Source: Bacteroidota bacterium (GTDB lineage: Bacteria > Bacteroidota > Bacteroidia > Bacteroidales > VadinHA17). From it: 7,023 nt of DNA. Position 1 is the first letter of the stretch, and each line of letters opens with the position of its first letter. Below the pieces are notes generated by a model. The model was given only the letters and a program-made list of their open reading frames with translations. It was not told where the DNA came from and did not search any database. Position numbers and translations under genes: made by a program. Positions 4,867 to 7,023 of this stretch are shown piece by piece. The stretch covers positions 1-7,023 of the forward strand of contig JAEYZD010000187.1 of assembly GCA_023430725.1 (NCBI GenBank). Reading direction: 5' to 3'.

Positions 4867-5617
4867 GAGCCCGGCATACCAGCCACGTCTGTACCGGGAG
4901 GCCATGGGTAACAGCCGCTGGACCAGTTTCCGTTCCTCGTGGCGTGAGACTGACCTCTGGGTGGCGATGGACAGGGAGAATTACCGCCGTGAGGCAGAGA
5001 GGTTCACGATGGACCGCATACTATATTACCGCAGGGTGCTGGAGGAACATATTACCCTGCACCCGGAGTTCCGCGATTCGCTCAGCCCGGTGGTGGCTCC
5101 CGGCGGGGTGCACCCGATAATAACGGAAATGAGCGATGCTGCCCTTGCTGCAGGCACCGGGCCGATGAGCGCCGTAGCAGGTGCCATGGCCGAACAGATC
5201 TGCAGGGACCTTCTGGCGGAGTTCGGGGCTGATGAAGTTGTTGTGGAGAACGGCGGTGACATTTTTCTCAAACTTGTGGCCCCGGCAACTATTGCGGTTT
5301 ATGCGGGCGATTCGCCTCTATCTGAGAAGATAGCCCTTCGGCCCGGTCCGGCCGAGACGCCACTGGCACTCTGTTGCTCTTCCGGGACGGTAGGTCACTC
5401 ACTCAGTTTCGGTCTGGCCGATGCGTGCATGATAGCATGCCGCAACGGTGCGCTTGCAGATGCATACGCAACAGCATTCTGCAATGAAGTAAAGGACAAG
5501 ACAATGGCAGTACCGGTAACTGAAAAAGCAACAGGAACTGCCGGAATATTGTCAGCCGTAATTATCATCGGTGATCAGGTATCAATGGGAGGATCCATTA
5601 AAATAAAGGTTTTATGA
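4859..5617 (+). CDS. UPF0280 family protein (ApbE-like fold), probable third component of homocysteine synthesis
   Basis: This 252-residue protein belongs to UPF0280/COG2122, related in fold to the flavin transferase ApbE. The conserved blocks are YQPRLYR near the N-terminus (7-13), ETDLWVA (30-36), GTGPMSAVAGAMAE (99-112), DEVVVENGGDIFL (125-137), LCCSSGTVGHSLSFGLADA (171-189) and a NEVKD segment (209-213). MA1715 of Methanosarcina is the family member tied genetically to homocysteine and cysteine sulfur transfer, and adjacency to HcyBio and NIL-ferredoxin here supports the same job. The start is TTG at 4859: an in-frame stop lies just upstream (4853), and starting at the first ATG (4904) would cut off the conserved YQPRLYR segment. 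The 8-base overlap with the ferredoxin gene implies translational coupling. Catalytic activity is not established for the family; flavin or sulfur-carrier roles are open. Cys172 and Cys173 in the SSGTVGH loop are notable. Confidence 0.88.
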   Translation: MVKSPAYQPRLYREAMGNSRWTSFRSSWRETDLWVAMDRENYRREAERFTMDRILYYRRVLEEHITLHPEFRDSLSPVVAPGGVHPIITEMSDAALAAGTGPMSAVAGAMAEQICRDLLAEFGADEVVVENGGDIFLKLVAPATIAVYAGDSPLSEKIALRPGPAETPLALCCSSGTVGHSLSFGLADACMIACRNGALADAYATAFCNEVKDKTMAVPVTEKATGTAGILSAVIIIGDQVSMGGSIKIKVL

Positions 5618-5673
5618 CAACAGAATGGAATCACCTGATGAGTAGATATTCTCGGGCTCTGCCGCAAAACTGA

Positions 5674-7023
5674 TTAACTCCAATTCTGCCGGTTGAACCT
5701 CCTTAACCTAATAAGCCTCCTCGTTGTCCCATCCTGGTAAATTATTTTAAGATTCCTGCCATTGATGAGCAATCCCTGTTCGGGTATATCCAATTTTCTT
5801 TTTGGGATATTGACGTCAATGACTCTTCCATCAAAGAAGTATTTAATTGAATCAACTTCGGTATGGCCAATGACCAGCCCGTCACAGTCGTAAAATTCAA
5901 GACAATCTGCCAGTGATTTCCGGTCAATAACATCCCATGATGGGTCCTCATCAACCAGTCCCCTGTACCAGAGCACACCGGACCCTCCCAGGATAAACTG
6001 CCGAAGTTCAGTGTCTGCAGGGTTCTCCAGACCGTTCAGATATCTCCATACCAGGCGGTTTACTGAATCGAGCAAGACTTCCTGCCTTATGAACTCAGGC
6101 GAGAACCCAGCATGAACAAATAAATAATTATTAATTCTGATACCAGCGGGTTTTTGTCTCAGCCATAAACCAAGGAGGCTTTTGCTGTCAAATAAATCAC
6201 TGTAGTTAAGCTGAAGGTTGTCACATAATGAGTAATAGTCACCTGTAACATAACGCAGGTCATTGTTGAAGATCATAGGTTCATGATTGCCCAGTACCAT
6301 GTGAACCATTCCGCCGCTCTCTCCAGCCTGCTTTTCAAGCCTGTAAATCATCCATAAGGCTTCCAGCACCTCGCTACCCCTGTCGAAAATATCGCCCATG
6401 AAGACGAGATGTCCTGTGCCCCATGCCCAGTTTCCGGCTTCATCAATTATTCCCTTGTTCTTCAGCATGTCGGCAGTCCTTGAATATTCTCCATGCATAT
6501 CACCCACAACGAATATTTTCCCTCGGGTTTTAAAATCTGTCATGGGTTCTGTGTTGGAGCCTTCCATCCCAAGGTCAGCCGGAGTGACTGAGACACCGTT
6601 CACATTTACCGGCATAGCAGAAAACAAGACCGTATCGCGCAGGATCCCTGATTGTCCGGTGATAGTGTCATGAACCAGGTAGTATATCTCTGCACTTAAA
6701 GTATCGATCTGTCTGACATGGGGGCCGTCCTTCATGGCGGGTATGGATTTAGGGAAAGTAACAGCCCCGGAGGCCTGAAGAATATCCCTTATCTCCTTTC
6801 TGTTATTCTTACGGGCATAGTCAAGCGGAGACCAACCTTTTTCATCCCTGATGTTGATATCCGCTCCCCTGAGGATGAGGTCTCTCATCAATCGTGCATC
6901 ACCTGAACGGACAGCAAAAAAAACACTGTCATTAGTAATCCTGCCATCATGCCGGATCTTTTCAGCTATACTTTCTGAGCTCCTGGTTTCCGGAGTAATG
7001 GAACAGGGAGAATTGATCAGTGA
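5674..7023 (-). CDS. Ankyrin-repeat / PPP-type metallophosphatase fusion, N-terminus beyond the window
   Basis: The minus-strand frame is open from the stop at 5674 to the window edge, giving 449 visible residues; numbering here counts from the edge. TTG at 6891 or ATG at 6888 would be poor starts because ankyrin sequence extends upstream of them. Residues about 31-86 hold one to two ankyrin repeats (DSVFFAVRSGDARLMRDLILRGADINIRD, then GWSPLDYA in outline). The rest is a calcineurin-like phosphatase with the complete PPP signature: GDMHG (174-178), GDIFDRG (210-216), GNHE (245-248), VHAGF (303-307) and GHTEVD (386-391). This pattern resembles bacterial Shewanella-like PPP phosphatases that act on phosphoproteins or small phosphomonoesters. 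Ankyrin repeats usually bind proteins, so they may select a partner. Whether a signal peptide precedes residue 1 is not visible. It converges on the homocysteine operon with a 56-bp gap that shows no clear terminator. Confidence 0.87.
   Translation of the reverse strand, partial: SLINSPCSITPETRSSESIAEKIRHDGRITNDSVFFAVRSGDARLMRDLILRGADINIRDEKGWSPLDYARKNNRKEIRDILQASGAVTFPKSIPAMKDGPHVRQIDTLSAEIYYLVHDTITGQSGILRDTVLFSAMPVNVNGVSVTPADLGMEGSNTEPMTDFKTRGKIFVVGDMHGEYSRTADMLKNKGIIDEAGNWAWGTGHLVFMGDIFDRGSEVLEALWMIYRLEKQAGESGGMVHMVLGNHEPMIFNNDLRYVTGDYYSLCDNLQLNYSDLFDSKSLLGLWLRQKPAGIRINNYLFVHAGFSPEFIRQEVLLDSVNRLVWRYLNGLENPADTELRQFILGGSGVLWYRGLVDEDPSWDVIDRKSLADCLEFYDCDGLVIGHTEVDSIKYFFDGRVIDVNIPKRKLDIPEQGLLINGRNLKIIYQDGTTRRLIRLRRFNRQNWS

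Noticed and set aside
4405..4905. Minus-strand open frame of 166 codons
   Set aside because: It is antisense to the complete NIL-ferredoxin gene, whose eight cluster cysteines and domain match leave no doubt about the coding strand.
5618..5673. Terminator between the convergent UPF0280 and phosphatase genes
   Set aside because: I looked for a GC-rich stem with a T-run on either strand and found none that is convincing.
6888..6891. TTG/ATG as the start of the phosphatase gene
   Set aside because: The frame stays open for 44 more codons to the edge and the upstream codons complete an ankyrin repeat, so the real start is further upstream.
6718..6906. Plus-strand open frame opposite the ankyrin region
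   Set aside because: It is short, has no family resemblance, and lies antisense to ankyrin-repeat coding sequence.
1..7023. CRISPR arrays, tRNA or rRNA genes, insertion-sequence ends
   Set aside because: No regularly spaced repeats, cloverleaf or rRNA-like blocks, or transposase-coding sequence with terminal repeats were seen; the group II intron is the only mobile element.

Overview
The window looks like chromosomal DNA of a member of the Bacteroidota, probably an anaerobic or environmental Bacteroidales relative. The main grounds are a textbook Bacteroidota promoter (TTTG, 20-nt spacer, TAnnTTTG) in front of a SiaC-family gene, weak or absent Shine-Dalgarno sequences, small single-gene or short-operon layout, and a Bacteroidota-style lipoprotein. 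The assignment is an inference; no rRNA or tRNA is present to confirm it.

Layout from left to right. Positions 1-355 are the 5' part of a group II intron ribozyme on the minus strand; its maturase gene would lie beyond the left edge. Its upstream exon (356-446) contains two perfect hairpins and an open frame that runs into the splice junction. A compact four-run G-quadruplex motif (464-479) separates this from a minus-strand two-gene operon: a YdhG/DUF1801 protein (1366-1743) and a tandem PhnB-like VOC protein (521-1369), overlapping by four bases. A 207-bp divergent gap holds the SiaC promoter. Next come an orphan SiaC/DUF1987 phosphoprotein (+, 1951-2349) and a convergent endonuclease/exonuclease/phosphatase lipoprotein (-, 2392-3234).

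The most notable part is a plus-strand operon at 3286-5617. It encodes, in order, an HcyBio/DUF39 L-aspartate-semialdehyde sulfurtransferase, a NIL-domain protein with two [4Fe-4S] ferredoxin motifs, and a UPF0280 (ApbE-like fold) protein that starts at TTG and overlaps its neighbour by 8 bases. These are homologues of the three Methanosarcina acetivorans proteins MA1821, MA1822 and MA1715, which together make homocysteine by putting sulfide-derived sulfur directly into aspartate semialdehyde, bypassing O-acetyl- or O-succinylhomoserine. The families are known; having all three contiguous in an apparent bacterial operon is the best candidate here for an under-described system.

The right end (5674 to the edge, minus strand) is a gene cut by the window: ankyrin repeats fused to a PPP-type metallophosphatase with all the classical metal-binding motifs. 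Its frame is open to the last base, so its true N-terminus is not visible.
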